DNA of 64,000 nt from Tenrec ecaudatus (GCF_050624435.1 NC_134535.1:124731731-124795730); one strand, 5' to 3'; counted from the first letter of the stretch, positions 22,893 through 35,469 are shown. Translations and numbers: made by a program. Notes: generated from the sequence alone by a model not told the origin.

Positions 22893-23312
22893 GGTCGACC
22901 AGAGAAACAAATCCAGTGACATTCATATATGTATAAGAGACAACTTTATATCAAGAAGTAGGTATATATCAGGAAAACATCCTAGCTCAGTCCAGATCAA
23001 GCCCACAAGTACTATACTAGTCCATAAATCCTTTTTCAGACTTACACAGCCACATATAATGATGCAGAATGCAGGAAAACCACTAATCAGTAGGAGCAAT
23101 GTCTTGTAGATCCAATGGCAGTGGTTGCATCTCCTCGTGACTCCTGAGCCAGAAAGGTGAAAGCAGAGAGAGAGTGGAAGATTCCCAGGACCCTCCTTAT
23201 GAGGAGGTCAAACCCACAAGGTGGCACCATCAGGCTGTGACCCGAGTGACAGGCTAGACTCCATCCCTACACTTCAGGTTGACACGAAATTATGTAACTA
23301 TGACAATGTGTA
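22893..23312 (+). repeat. Interspersed repeat family 2 copy (plus)
   Basis: 'gaccagagaaacaaatccagtg' through 'ttcaggttgacacgaaattatgtaac'. It is close to the copy at 25387 in block order and length (about 420 bp). Confidence 0.7.
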
Positions 23313-23617
23313 TGGTTTTGCTATCTTACTCTTGTTGTATTATATTACTTGGTTATATCTTACTCTTGTATTATAGTATTTGATTATTTCTGATTTTTGT
23401 CCATGCTCTCTTTGGTGTTACCTGTGTTTTTCTCGATTTTATTCTCGAGCTCTTGGAAGGTCCTAAATATGAGTCTCTTGAATTCCTTATCGGACAATTT
23501 CATTACCATTACTTCTTCAGAAAGGTTTGCTTGAGCCAGTCTCATCATTTGGGTTATCAAGGGCAAACTCAAACTCTTCCATTGGGTCTATTTCAACTCA
23601 TAATTACTATTTACTCA

Positions 23618-24176
23618 TAGGTAGGTTTATTGTGCCAACGTGCCCAATGAACACATGTGGGATAATTGAAGGGCAGAGAGATAAGTGGCTCAGCAAGCCT
23701 CAGCTTTCTTGTCTCTTGTTCTTTGATGATCAGACCAATGAGTGGCTGCCTTAGCTTGTTCTCTGCCTCAATTTGCAAACTACACTCCCTGTGGGACACC
23801 TAATCCATGGACTGTGTCCTTATAGTTTGAGGTTCCTTTAAGACCCGCTGTGCCATTCTGCTGGAGTATCCATCGCTTGAGCTGGGGACTGTCGGACCCT
23901 GTCATCTGGCTGACTGTTGGTGATCTGTCTTTCTGTTCGCTGCCTGTGATTGGATAGCCTGAATTGCTCTACAGAGGATTACCTGGTAGCCCTTGAAAGA
24001 CTTGAAGGACTGCCAATGTATTAGCTGTCTCATGGAAGTGAATTACACTGAGCCATTTGTACTGTTTTATGATTGTTTATTTCTTGTGTTATATCTATCT
24101 ATCTATGTAAATATATATATATAATCATTAGTTTCCTGGTTTTGTTTCTCTAGTGAACCCTGTCTAACATAATGAC
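23618..24176 (-). repeat. Interspersed repeat family 2 copy (minus), with TATC/TA microsatellite
   Basis: It starts 'aggtaggtttattgtgccaac' and ends 'tttctctagtgaaccctgtctaac', the reverse of the plus copies. A (TATC)n/(TA)n run lies at 24092-24124. Confidence 0.65.
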
Positions 24177-24292
24177 CCTATAAGACAAAGTAGAACTACC
24201 CCCATGGGTTTCTCATCTATTTCTCTTGGAGTGGCTCGTGGTTTCAAACTGCTAACCTTGTGATTTGCAACCGAAAGGCTCCTACCAAGGAT
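24177..24292 (-). repeat. AfroSINE part (minus)
   Basis: 'gaccctataagacaaagtagaac' to 'gcaaccgaaaggctcc'; it lacks the distal ends. Confidence 0.65.
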
Positions 24293-24354
24293 ATTTCTCT
24301 ACTATCAAAATTTTACACCATATTTCTGTGTGAACAATATAAAACACCAAACCC

Positions 24355-24520
24355 CAAAGTCAAACTCATTGCCATTGAGTCAAGTCTAGCGCATGGTGAC
24401 CACATGCGCTACAATATAGAACTGGCTCCATAGAATGTTCTTGGCTGTAACTTTTACAGAAGCAGATGGCCAGACCTTTCCTTTGCAGTGCTGCTGGGTG
24501 CATTCAAACCACCACTTTTT
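24355..24520 (-). repeat. AfroSINE (minus)
   Basis: 'actcattgccattgagtcaagtc' through 'gctgctgggtgcattcaaacc'. Confidence 0.65.
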
Positions 24521-24599
24521 GACTTCACATTCAAGCTCCAACCATTTGTGCAATGTAGGGACATTATCAAAGATCAACATTTTTAATTGCATTAATTTC

Positions 24600-25385
24600 A
24601 AGCCTCAAAAAAGAAAACTACATCCTGGCAATTGTGTGGAGACATTATATCCCTCATACACTGCTGGTGGAACTGAAAATTTGTACAATCACTGTAGAAA
24701 ACACTATGGAGACTAAATTTAAAAGTTGGAAACAAAAATGCCAAATGACCCAGCAATCCCTCTACTTGGTATATATCCTAGGGAAAGAAAAGCCATGCCA
24801 CAAACAGATTATATATATACTGCAGAGCGGTATAATCTGTTTATATAATCTATGTATATGTACTGCAGAGTTATTCACAAGAGAAAAAGATTAAAACCAC
24901 CTAAATGCCCATCAACGGAAGAATGGGTATAAATGTGATACATATACACAATAGCACATTACACCATGTTAAAGAACAATGTAATTTAATGTCTATCCAT
25001 GCATCTACTTGTGGACCAGTGCTATTGAAACATTGTGTTGTTAACGGCACTTATCTTTCTTGTGTTTAACTGTTGCAATCCTCCCAAAGCCTTCCCCTGC
25101 CTCCACCATTTTTGCTTACTTTCCTTTTGTTATATATTGAAATTTGGTATTTATTATATATTGCCATTGGGTGTGATTTAAATAAATTAAATTACAATAT
25201 TAAATAACGATATGGGATCTGCAAAACACCTCATAACATGAATAAACCTGGAAAACATGTTGAGTGACAGAAGTCAATTGCAAAAGGACAAATATTGTAT
25301 GAGATCATTGGTGTAAAAAAGTCAAGATCAGGTGATCACGCTAAAAAAACATTCTTTGATGGTTACCAGAATTGGGAGTGTAAGT
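24600..25385 (+). mobile_element. L1 LINE 3' end (ORF2 terminus/3' UTR)
   Basis: It has the conserved L1 3' blocks in order: 'cctcatacactgctggtggaac', 'ccaaatgacccagcaatccc', 'gagaaaaagattaaaaccacc', 'atgcccatcaacggaagaatggg'. It is 5'-truncated and interrupted by unrelated sequence near 25030-25200. Confidence 0.8.
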
Positions 25386-25386
25386 G

Positions 25387-25812
25387 TGTTAGGCCAGGTC
25401 AACTAGAGAAACAAATCCAGTGACATACATATATGTGTAAGAAGGCGCTTGATATCAAAAGTAATTATATATCAATAAACATCCCAGCCCAGTCCAACTC
25501 AAGTCCATAAGTCCAATGCTAGTCCACAAGTCCCTCTTCAGACTCACACAGCTACAGGCAATGATGCAGAATATGAAAGACCATAGGCCAGTGGGTGTAA
25601 CGTGGTTCTACTGACAGTGACTCTGGCAGTGATCAGGGTCATCCAGCAGGAAGGTGAAGGTAGAGAGAGAAGGGGAGTTTCCCAGGGCCCTCCTTATGGG
25701 AAGGCCATGCCCACAAGGAGGCACCAGTTTGTGACCTGATTGACAGGTTGAATACCATCCCTACACTTCTATATATCTTCAAGTTGACATGAAATTACAT
25801 AACTACCACAGT
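25387..25812 (+). repeat. Interspersed repeat family 2 copy (plus)
   Basis: It starts 'gtgttaggccaggtcaactag' and ends 'caagttgacatgaaattac...aactaccaca'. It is the best-preserved of the ~420 bp copies and is inserted directly after the L1 piece. Confidence 0.7.
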
Positions 25813-27009
25813 AAGAGACAGTAAATTATTGCTTAGGGGGATAGGCATGTGTTGCTTTGGGTGAAGGAAAGGGAAATATATAATAAAAGGGAGGTAAGTA
25901 AAAAATGAAGGAGGCAGGGGAAGTCACTAGGAGTACTGCAAGAGTTAAAGGCAAGAAATAGAAATGCCATTGACTACAATGCAGGGACTACAAACTGATG
26001 CAAAGATAGACATAGACATGCAGGTCAAACTGGTGTGGAAGGGAGAGTGCAGGTATAGCCAGGGACATATATATTTGACAAGGGTATTTGAACATGGGTA
26101 TTTTACCTTTGCTGCACATATAGCCACAAATATAGTGGAGAGAAAAGTTATGAAAAACTTCTTAGGCATAACCAGATGCCTTAAGGGTGTCTCAGAGCAC
26201 TCTGAGATCGATTGGCGTGACATAGTCCACAAAGACAATGTTCTACAAGCTACTTTGGTCAGTAGCTCCTGGAGCCTTAAAAGCTTGTGAGCAGCCTAAG
26301 GTACAATCTAAGCCATCTAAGATTGGTTTCTTTCTGCCTGAAGGAAAGCATTAAAAAAGTGAAGATGCGGAGAAACAATTAGCTCTGAACATTAGTCTTA
26401 CTTGTCAGATAGAGACTGGTAGAATCCCTGACACCACAGCCCTTATGAGCTCACCCCCATACCTCAATTCTCTGGCAAAAGCCAGACATGTCTATAAGGA
26501 AAATGATAATACTAGGAAGTTACACAACCTTGGAATAATCAACCACTTGAGATCAAAAGGAAGGAATTTACCCAAGGACAAAGAGGAAACATGGGGAGGA
26601 AGGGGGATAAGTGATGTTACATTGTGGGACCTGCCATCAAACCAAAACGTGTGACATGAAGCAAAATGTGTGAATTGTTGAATAGAAAATTGATTTGCTT
26701 TGTAAACATTCTCCCAACTTCACAATAAACTGTTTTCAAAAGGAAAGAAAGAAAACCAAAACAAACAAAAAGGTTCACAAGAAAGGGAAGTAACTGAAGA
26801 AAAGTTTTACAGGGGTTGAGCAAAAAGGAATCCTCCGCAGGTCTCAGACTAATGGCCTAGTGTCTGCATTCCAGGAATTTGGGGGCTCGGTGGCAAAGCC
26901 TCAAAAGGAACAGATTCTGTGAGGAGGGAAGCCGGAAAGCCTCAGGAAGGTTCTCAAACTCCAGGGTAGCTCCACGAAGGCAAAATCTGCAATATCTACA
27001 AGCAAGACA
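25813..27009. other. Intergenic, unassigned
   Basis: 26620-26820 is A-rich and suggests an old LINE tail. Open frames of about 100 codons around 25964-26290 resemble nothing I recognise. Confidence 0.35.
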
Positions 27010-27182
27010 TCGACATCTACACTGAGTCCATGTCGACTCACAGAGACCCTATAAGGCAGAGTGGAGCTGCTCCTGTGCGTTTGCAAGACTGTAATCCTTT
27101 CTGGGAGGAGACGACCCAGGTTTTCTCCTGGGATCATGCAGATCGCAGCCCAACGTCTAACCACTACACCACCCGGACTCCT
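27010..27182 (-). repeat. AfroSINE (minus), well-preserved
   Basis: 'gagtccatgtcgactcacagag' through 'ctaaccactacaccacccgg', the reversed tRNA-like head with B-box-like sequence. Confidence 0.85.
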
Positions 27183-28449
27183 TAGCTATTGAGAGGAGAA
27201 CCCTGAAATCCTAATAAACCTTGGGGACAGCGATCAGGAGGTGGATGCCTACTACTTCCTTCACACCCTAAGACAAACGGGGTGGTGGTCAAATTCCTGA
27301 GATTTTTCAGCTTATTAACTAGAAGTTCAAAATATTAGAAGTGGATGTAAAATTATATTTTGCTTATACACTTGATTCTTTGAGCTGAGATTTATCCCTG
27401 AGATGATATGTATATAATAAATACCCCAATAAAAGTATATATGTGCACAGAGCAAAGTTTTTGAAACAGAATTCTCCAGGAGAAAAACAATCTCAAGGGG
27501 ATATCGTTGAAAGCCTGGTAAGGAAAGCATTCTAAAAAGAGGAACATCAGATGTAGTAAATAAAAGTGTGAAGCAAACCGACCAACAAAAAGTTATAATT
27601 CTCCTCAATTGACATCTACCATGAAATCCTTAAGAGAAGAGGGAAAATTTTGCATTTTAAGGCTCTGAATATTTTTAGCTCTATTATTCATAAGATGAGA
27701 ATACCATCTCTACCTGACTCCTTCAAAAAAGAAAGAAAACAGCCTTGTAAAATTTGCAAGTCATAGAATAGCAATCTGCACAAAATATGAAGGAGGAAGT
27801 GTTTTCCTATGTGTAACATCGCGGCATGCCTCTGAGGTGACCAATGAGACTGTCTGTGTCCCTGGGAAAGATACTGCATGTTTTGCAATCAAAGACACGT
27901 CTTCTCCCTAATGAGAAGAAGCATCAATCAACCCATCAAGCCTTTCAGGTGGAAAGGCCCTGTGGAGCTCTGATTTCTAAATGCATTGTATTGCTGGTGT
28001 CTTTTAACTTGAGTAGATATTTCTCTAATCAGATGCCCTGCCTATTATTGAAAGATCATGTTAAATCCTGTACAAACAACACCATTAGTGTACTTAAGTG
28101 GCAGTTCACGAAAACCTAAACTTCAGAGGCCACTGTCTTTGGAAACACCTACAGCAAACACACTGGCTACTTAAGGTTTGCCCACATCCTGACACTCCTT
28201 CAATGTTGTTATCTGTATTCTATTGCAAAGACAATGAGTCCTGGTTATAGACTAGTAGTTGCTTAGCTACTAGCTGTAAAAGACAGTCATTTACCTGTCG
28301 CCTCTCAAGAGAAAAGACCCGGTGATCAATGATCATAAAAATGTCAGCCTCGTAACGAGATGAAACAATTGTACTCTGCCCCATACTATCGATGTGAGTC
28401 AGAATCAGCTCAGCAGTACAGCATTAGCTATTAAAAATGGCAGTTTTGA
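27183..28449. other. Intergenic, mostly unassigned
   Basis: A short plus-strand SINE 3' part is visible at about 28340-28430 ('ctgccccatactatcgatgtgagtcagaatc'). Otherwise I see no gene or clear element. Confidence 0.4.
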
Positions 28450-28712
28450 GGGGAATTAACAACAAAAATATAGGTGAAGGGAGATAGCAGATGGTGTAAG
28501 ATATGAAAATAATAATAATTTATCATTTAAAGCATTCGTAAGGTTGGGAGGGTTGAGGGAAGGGGAGAGGAGCTGATACCAAGGGCTCAAGTAGAAAGAA
28601 ATGTCTTGAAAATGATGATGGCAACATATGTACAGATGTGGTGATACAATTGATGTATGGTTAGCTGGAAGCGCAATAAGATCCCCCAATAAAATGATGT
28701 TTTTAAATAAAA
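28450..28712 (+). repeat. Retroposon family 1, ~260 bp 3' end (plus)
   Basis: 'ataggtgaagggagatagcag' through 'caataaaatgatgttttta'. It is diverged, with a deletion around 'tgatacaattgatgtatgg'. Confidence 0.8.
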
Positions 28713-29397
28713 TGACATGTTTTTTCTTCTTTAATAAAGTCAGATTTGGCAACTTGTGAAAACCAACATAAATTTGGAAACACCTCTCAGGTGCCCAGAA
28801 ATGGAGCACAAATCCTTCTGTCTACAGGCTCTGCCATAGCTACAGATGAGAGCCAAAAGAGTTTGCCACAGGAGTTCCAGATCATGTACATGGATTTATT
28901 CCCAGCAAGCCTTGTTCAGACACGTCTGTGCAGTGAGCGGATGGTGGCACACAGCTTCTCTCAGCACTGCACTTCCTTTACTCTCCTGCGTGTGCTCTCT
29001 GGGGAGACGCAGGGGAGACCCAAGATAGTGAATTCCCAGAAAATCTCCTGGGCCACTTACATTCATGGCACAGGTCAACTTGGAAATTATGAGGACTGCA
29101 TTATGGAATTCAAAAGAGGTCATCTTACGAGGTTTTCTTGAAGGACACAACATGACCCCAAGCTCTGATTTGGAAGGCACATTAAGAAGAGTGAAACTTG
29201 AGTTAGTGAGAAGAAGACCAGAAACTGCCTCCAAGGAAGGGTTTTCCAGACCAAAAGTACACTCACTCATTCCCCAAAGTAGCAAGAGCTGTCCTATGAG
29301 ACTTTCGATGGAAACCTTACTTTCTTCCCCCCACAGCCTCAATCTTACCTCTTCGAACTTCTATATGTCCTCCAAGTCAAAGAACATTTTTTGTTTT
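28713..29397. other. Intergenic, unassigned
   Basis: Both strands have open frames of 100-150 codons (for example 28896-29342 minus). None has a recognisable domain or splice context, so I do not call a gene. Confidence 0.35.
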
Positions 29398-29545
29398 GTT
29401 TTTTAAATCATTTTATTAGGGACTCATACAACTATTATCACAATCCATACATACATCAGTTGTGTAAAGCACAGCTGTACATTCATTGCCCTCATCATTC
29501 TCAAAACATTTGCTCTCCACTTAAGCTCCTGGCATCCGCTCCTCA
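29398..29545 (-). repeat. Retroposon family 1, ~150 bp 3' end (minus)
   Basis: 'tttttaaatcattttattag' through 'ctccacttaagctcctggc'. Confidence 0.88.
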
Positions 29546-29664
29546 TTTTAAAAGAATATTATTTGAGTCCTTGGTGTGGTGTAAATTGAATTCCATGGGG
29601 AAAGATTTAGAGGGGTGGAAATGCTGCCTTCAGAAATTTCTAGACCTAGATGGAGGATAGAGGA

Positions 29665-29815
29665 ATCCTGTTGCACAGAGGTTTTACACTGGAACAACAG
29701 TTCAAAACCACCAGCTACTGTTAGGAGAAAGACAGATAGAAACCCATTGTGGCAGTTTGACTCTGTCCTATAGGATCACTGTGAGTCAGTACCGACTCCA
29801 CGGCAGGGAGTTTTA
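29665..29815 (+). repeat. AfroSINE
   Basis: 'aggaatcctgttgcacagagg' through 'cactgtgagtcagtaccgactccacgg'. It lacks the 'gatttacagcc' middle. Confidence 0.75.
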
Positions 29816-30026
29816 AGTCTGGAGATTAATTTTTTTCCTGGTGGTGATTTTCTCAATTCTTTAAGCCAAAGAGCCTTTTGACAAATCAAATCTGATCTGA
29901 AAGCAAACGTACTTGGTGAACAGAGAAAAACAAGATCGTGACCAGAGTGAGATACCATGTTATGTTCATTTTATTAGAAAAGAGTAAAATATCTGTGATG
30001 CTCATGGACAAAGAGGATGTGGCTCG

Positions 30027-30210
30027 GTGCTGTTGTTGTTGTTGTTGTTGTTGTTAGTGTCGTCCAGTTGGTTCCAACTGATAGAGACCCTATGCACAAC
30101 AGAATGAAACACTGCCTGTCTCTGTGCCATCCACACAATTGCTGTTACTGGATCCATAGAGTTGCTTATGTACCACAGACAAGGTGTACGTTGATACGAT
30201 CATTTTGAAA
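30027..30210 (-). repeat. AfroSINE (minus) with (TGT)n tail
   Basis: (TGT)n at 30027-30055 is followed by 'gtcgtccagttggttccaac' and 'agagaccctatgcacaacag', a SINE 3' region in reverse. The (ACA)n on its sense strand matches the RTE-like ACAACAACA tail. Confidence 0.7.
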
Positions 30211-30329
30211 GTAATCTAAACAGTCACAATGGGTGGTTAGACAAGAGAGGAGAATCCATCTCCTCACAAACCCAAGGCTGATTGCCAGAAGGCAGAGGTG
30301 AGACATGCCTCTACCTCCCATCTTTCTCT

Positions 30330-30970
30330 ACCCTGTGTTGACACCATCCTCCCACAGCATTCCACTGCTCTGCTGGGCTCCATCTGCTGCAGTGACCACA
30401 CAGAGTTCACAGACAGTAATCACGATTAAAAGGTTAATTAGGGATCTTAATAGGTTACCACAAACAAGCGTTTAAAAAGCATTAAAAAATACACTCATTA
30501 GCCCACAACAACACCTCTCCTCAGCCAGCAGCCAACTCTCTCACTGCTCCTCAGCCTGCCAACCACTTGGTTGCTTGTCCTCTGTCTCAGAGGGCCAGGA
30601 AGCCCACCTATGGCTTTGCCTAACAGTCTCCTAGTCGCTGTGTTGCTCCTCTGCTCTGTCTCATGGTCTCCCTGCCTCAGTTTCTGATCTCAGTGTGGCA
30701 TGGCGCATGCTGCCTACACCACTTCAGGCCGGGATTTCTAATATGCTCCACTGGTGGTTCTTCTTCCCTAATGGTCATGGGAATTCTTCCGTTCCAGTTT
30801 CTGAGATGGTTCCTTCTTATAGCCAGGACAGGGACAACTAAAATGGGCGAATCCCCTCCATTACCTTATTTTCATAGTACTACTCAATCATTTGGTGAGA
30901 GAATGCTTATGGAAGCAGCAGTCAAGAGATCAAATGACCCATGGCATTGGGCCTGATGCACAAGACCTCT
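30330..30970 (+). repeat. Interspersed repeat family 3, copy 2
   Basis: It is the partner of 11040-11700, with the same block order from 'cactgctctgctgggct' to 'aatgggcgaatcccctcc'. It is diverged and no ORF is shared. Confidence 0.45.
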
Positions 30971-31039
30971 TTAAAGTGTGAAAACTCAGGAATATTACTT
31001 TGAGAATTAAGGTGCACCTGAATCCAGCCATGGTATTTT

Positions 31040-31470
31040 CAATTGTCTCATATGCTTGTGAACGTTAGACATTGAATAAGGAAGACTGAAGAAAAATCGA
31101 TTCATTTGAATTACAGTCCTGACAAAGAATATCTAAAGAACCGAGGGCTGCCAAAAAGCAAACAGAGCGGTCTTGGGAGAAATGCAGCCAGAATTCTCCT
31201 TAGAGGCAAGGATGGGGAGACTCTGTCTCCCAAAATTTGGATGTTTTCAGGAGAAATCAGTCCCCGGAAAAAGGCATCTTGCTTGGTAAAGCAGGCGGGC
31301 AGTGAAAAAGAGGAAGTTCCTGGACAAGATGAACTGGCACAGGGCTGCGGTGATGGTCATGACCTAACACCTGTGAGAAGGGGGTAGGATGGAGCAGTGT
31401 TTCGTTTTGCTGTGCACGGGGTAATCATGAGAAGAACCGACTCAATGGCACTGAACAACAACACAGAGAT
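31040..31470 (+). mobile_element. RTE (BovB-type) LINE 3' end
   Basis: 'tgcagccagaattctccttag', 'catcttgcttggtaaagcag', 'cagtgtttcgttttgctgtg' and the terminal 'gaaccgactcaatggcactg' with 'aacaacaac' are the RTE ORF2 C-terminal region and 3' end. The final block matches the AfroSINE 3' end. It is 5'-truncated. Confidence 0.82.
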
Positions 31471-31589
31471 AAGGATTGAAGAGCCATAGGAACAAAGTGC
31501 ACTTCACACACGGACACTAGGACCTGGACAGTTCATTCCTAACTTCATAGCCAAGATTACTTGTTCATTGTTCATTGTTCTACTTACTT

Positions 31590-31765
31590 GTTCTACTTAA
31601 AGCTGAAAGGTTAGCAGTTTGAACTGAGCGGCCTAAGCAAGCTCAATGATCTGCTTCTGAAGGGTCACAACTTTGAAAATGCTATGGGGCTTCGTTCCAT
31701 GCTGCACACCTGGTATTGCCTTGAGTTGGAATGGCCTCAAGGGTGACTAACAACGAGGTTCATAC
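31590..31765 (+). repeat. AfroSINE, diverged
   Basis: 'gctgaaaggttagcagtttg' (tRNA-like) and 'cttgagttggaatggcctcaag' mark the two ends. Confidence 0.55.
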
Positions 31766-32439
31766 TCAAGGGAAATACTTCTGATGTGCAACAAATAGAA
31801 GACACGACTGAGAAAGTTCATAGCAGTCCTGTCCACAGAGGCAACATCTGGGAATCAACCCATCAATAATAGGGTCAATAAGTTGTGATAATTCCATCAA
31901 TTGAACACTATGGACAAGCCTAAATGAATGAATCATAACAAAGTGCTATATTGTGACTACATCTCATAAATAAAATATGTGGGGGTGGGGGAAAGGCCCA
32001 AAGACCACATAAGGATTGTGGTCATGTTACCTAAACCCTCTACAACAAAGACCCAGACTAACTGAAACAGAGATATAGATGAAAAGCCTGGAACCCTGAG
32101 TTTCAGAGAAATGGATTGAATATTGACAAAGAGATGAATCTTCTGCACAAAAGTGGCCAGAAAGGAGACAGGTGGGTGACGTTTCAGCTGCCCTCATATG
32201 GCACAGCCATGATCAGCTCCACTGGTTTGGGGCCAGAATAATGCTGTAACGTTAGAAACCCACGATAGGAAGGAATCTCTAGAAATTGAATGATAACTTG
32301 TTTACAAACGATAGGGTAGTAAAAGAAACAATAACATGCCATGGATCAAATGAGAATGAAACACAACATGGCAAAACTTGTGGGGCACAGCACAAACAGT
32401 GCTCACAGAGGAAATGATAGTGATATAGGCTTGAAACGA
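31766..32439 (+). other. L1-like and unassigned sequence
   Basis: 'catagcagtcctgtccacag' and 'aacactatggacaagcc' recall the L1 3' region (about 31800-31970), but the rest is unplaced. 31978-31991 is G-rich. Confidence 0.35.
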
Positions 32440-33992
32440 AAAGAGAGCAAACTAAGAGGGAAAGAGAGAGGGGACCGCATCCTGGCCCACCAAGTCCCAT
32501 GGAAAACACTCCTGCTGGAAGCAGTCAAGGCACAGAGAGGACCACAGGGCCGCCCCACCATGAAGCACAATGTCCCTTCATTGACCCACAGCGCTGCAGA
32601 ATACAGCCCTGGGGACACAGTGTAGGAATTGTGCCCGGTCTGACCCTCCCCACTCTGGGCAAAACATGAAGCGAGTGCAACAGAGCAGCAAGGGGAGCAA
32701 AGCAATTCGGAATCTCGTAAGTAGAATTCAGATTTGGAGGGCAGAGCTTGGCACCTCATAAGGGTCATCAGCCAGATATGGAACTACTTATAGGCCCTTG
32801 GGCTTTTTCCCTCTTCTTTTTTTCTTCCATGTCTTTCTATATAAGACAGGCAAGATAAACAATCCCAAAGAAAAACAATGAGACCTGTGGTTCTGGGGCC
32901 AGAGAGGAGATGGGGATGTGGGGGAAAGGGAGAAGGTAGCCAACAAACTCAGGGACAGGGGAACAACAAGAAATCTAAAATCAATGGTGAGGAGGGTATA
33001 AGGGTATAAGAAACCCTGATGGGGATTCTTCAAGTGTAATGTAGCCAAGAGGAATTTCTGGGAGCGAAATTCAGGTCGAACATTACAGTGGAACAGGAGG
33101 AAAGAAAATGATAATATAGGAAATAACTGGAAGGCAAAAGACACTTATAGAGGTATAAATATAGACATATATATGGAAGTATATTAATATATGATGATGA
33201 GGCTATAGGTCTATGTACATATATTTATATGTTAAGTATCAAGGGACCAGATGGACATTGGGTCTCTACTCAAGTACTCCCTCAATGAAAGAACATTTTG
33301 TTCTAATAACCCGACATTCTGTGATGCTCATCTTCCAGAAAATGATTGCTGGAAACAAAATTGGTGCATAAGCTAATGTGGTGAAAAAAGTTAATAGGAC
33401 CTGGCTATCAAAAGATATAGCATTTGTGATCTTAAAGGCTTGAAGATAAACACGCAGCCATTGGCTGAGAAGCAACAAAGTCCACATGGAAGAAGCAAAC
33501 CAGCCTGTGTGATCAAGAGGTGTCAATGGGATCGGGTCTCAGGCATCAAAAACCCAGAACAAAAAAAAATCCTATCAATGTGAATGAGGGGGAGCACAGA
33601 GTGCAGTCCCAAAGCCAACTGGACATCCCCTCACAGAAGGGTCACAAGGAAGAGACAAGCCAGCCAGTGTGCAGTATAGTACTGACAAAATACACAACTT
33701 TCTTCTACTTCTTTAATGCTTCCTTCCCCCACACTATCATGACCTCAATTCTACCTTACAAATCCGGCTAGACCAGAGCATGTGCATGGGTACAGACAAG
33801 ACCTAGCAACACAGGGAATCTAGGACAGATAAACCTCCCAGGACCAATAATGTTAGTAGTGATACCAGGAGGGTAAGGGGAAGATGGGGGAGAAAGGGGC
33901 AACGATCACAATGATCTACATAAAACTCCCTCCCAGGGTGATGGACAACAGAAAAGTGGGTGAAGAGAAACAGCGGTCGGTGTAAGACGTGT
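32440..33992 (+). repeat. Retroposon family 1 copy (plus, 1.55 kb) lacking its 3' end
   Basis: It starts near 'gagagagaggggaccgc', carries one internal unit (about 33310-33560) and stops abruptly at 'gacaacagaaaagtgggtgaag...gtaagacgtg'. About 200 bp of the expected 3' end, including AATAAA, is absent. Target-primed copies keep their 3' end, so a later deletion or recombination is likely. Confidence 0.82.
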
Positions 33993-34009
33993 AATTTCCC
34001 ATCAAAGTC

Positions 34010-34800
34010 ACATAGCTTAGGTAAACGGAATATCCCATTAGATATCAGACAGGCAAAGATGGAGATTTTCCAATACATTTAGGTTCAATCATCCCTTAGC
34101 ATTGGTACAAAAACAATTGGTGGTTGGGCTGTGGGTGCTTAACCCGCCAGGGTTGGATTCAAAGTATTTCCAATAGCCTAAGTTCTGATCTGGCTCAATT
34201 GCTTATTGCCATTAATTTTGTCTTGGCAGTCAGGAAGCTTTTGATGTACAATGTTGCGGTTCAAATAAATGACAGTTACTATAATGCCGTGCAATTTAGA
34301 AGAGTCCGTTTTTGCTTATAAGCAGACTGTAAGGATGTAAAGGTGGCCCTCTGAGTGCAGCCTGAGCAGACGCTTCAGCCCGTCTTCAAAGACAAACATG
34401 TATTTGTTACTTGTCTAGCACCTAGGCAAGCATGGACAGAAGCAGAAAACAAAACTAATGTTGTTAAACTTCAGTGTTAGTGAGCATTACAGGATGCAGT
34501 ATTGATTATAACAGCCTGGATAATATAATAAAAATAGTAATATCTGGGTTCAAACATCAAAAGGAACAGTATGATTAATTAAAACATTCTGATCTCAAGT
34601 ATATATATAAATAAATAAATAGCATTCTGATCTCAAGAACATAAGAGTATATTTTAAAATCAATCACTAGTGGGACATTCCAAGATGGGAGGGGGAAGGT
34701 GGCAGGTCATTCAGCATCAAAAAGATGGCGTTACAGTGGCTAGTGATCGTCTCTCTCATTCCCTGCTATCTTTCTTTGGGATTCAAATTGCTGATTCATC
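34010..34800 (-). repeat. Candidate 3' LTR/flank of an endogenous retrovirus
   Basis: On the minus strand this follows the env remnant. A TATAAGCA-type box (about 34316) fits an LTR, but I find no clear TG...CA ends or second LTR. Confidence 0.3.
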
Positions 34801-34814
34801 AGCAATGTTTTTTG

Positions 34815-35330
34815 GGTTTAGGACTGTAATTGAGTTTTTAATATCATAAGCTTAACAGCCCCTGTACGGTTTTGGATGAACTCTACTAATGTGTTCATAA
34901 TGCATGGTCTAATTGAAAGTTTCAGTATTAATAATAATAGGAGACTGGCAAGACCAGTAATTAAGGCAGTGGCCCAAGGAAACCAATAAAACATTTTCAA
35001 TCCCAGTTGCCTGTAAATTCTATTTTTTTGTCCTTTTTTTTATATATCCTTTTGCACACTGAAGCGGGAGTTTCTCATACAATTCTAGTTTTGTTTGCAT
35101 AAAAACGTTTTTCTTTAAGGACACTACATAGTGGACTTTGTTTACGGAATAGCACATTCAGACCTGGTGGATTCTGCAGGCTACTTTGGCTGAGGACTTG
35201 ATTTGGTCTGACAATCTTTAAATGGTGGCTTTTGCTCCCTTCCTGCTTGTATTCAATATACTTCAAAGACTTTCAAGCCACCTTTGGGTAATGAGTGCAG
35301 AGATGCCTGAGGCTGGGGAACCTGCAAGGC
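34815..35330 (-). pseudogene. Endogenous gammaretrovirus-like env, transmembrane-subunit remnant
   Basis: The minus strand encodes, in two frames, the end of a gammaretroviral-type TM protein. At about 35150-35075 is a heptad/immunosuppressive-type region followed by a Cys-containing loop in which part of the usual cysteine motif is changed. It then has a stop, a lysine-rich degraded stretch, and at 34990-34830 an uncharged membrane span with a cytoplasmic tail. The break between the two frames (about 35000-35075) and the stop make it nonfunctional. The surface subunit is missing: its place is taken by a family 1 retroposon (35470-35862) and a family 2 repeat (35872-36378). Confidence 0.72.
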
Positions 35331-35469
35331 CTAGTTGTGAACCATCTAAATAGACAAGCAGGTGGTGAGGCCAAAAGAGCAAGAAAACCACGTTTCTGGG
35401 AAAGCCTTAAAATACACTTCTGACCTATTGTAACACATTTTAATAGTTTGATTACAATATGCAGAAAAC

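Noticed and set aside
28896-29342. 148-codon minus-strand frame
   Set aside because: No domain, no splice context and a competing frame on the other strand; consistent with chance.
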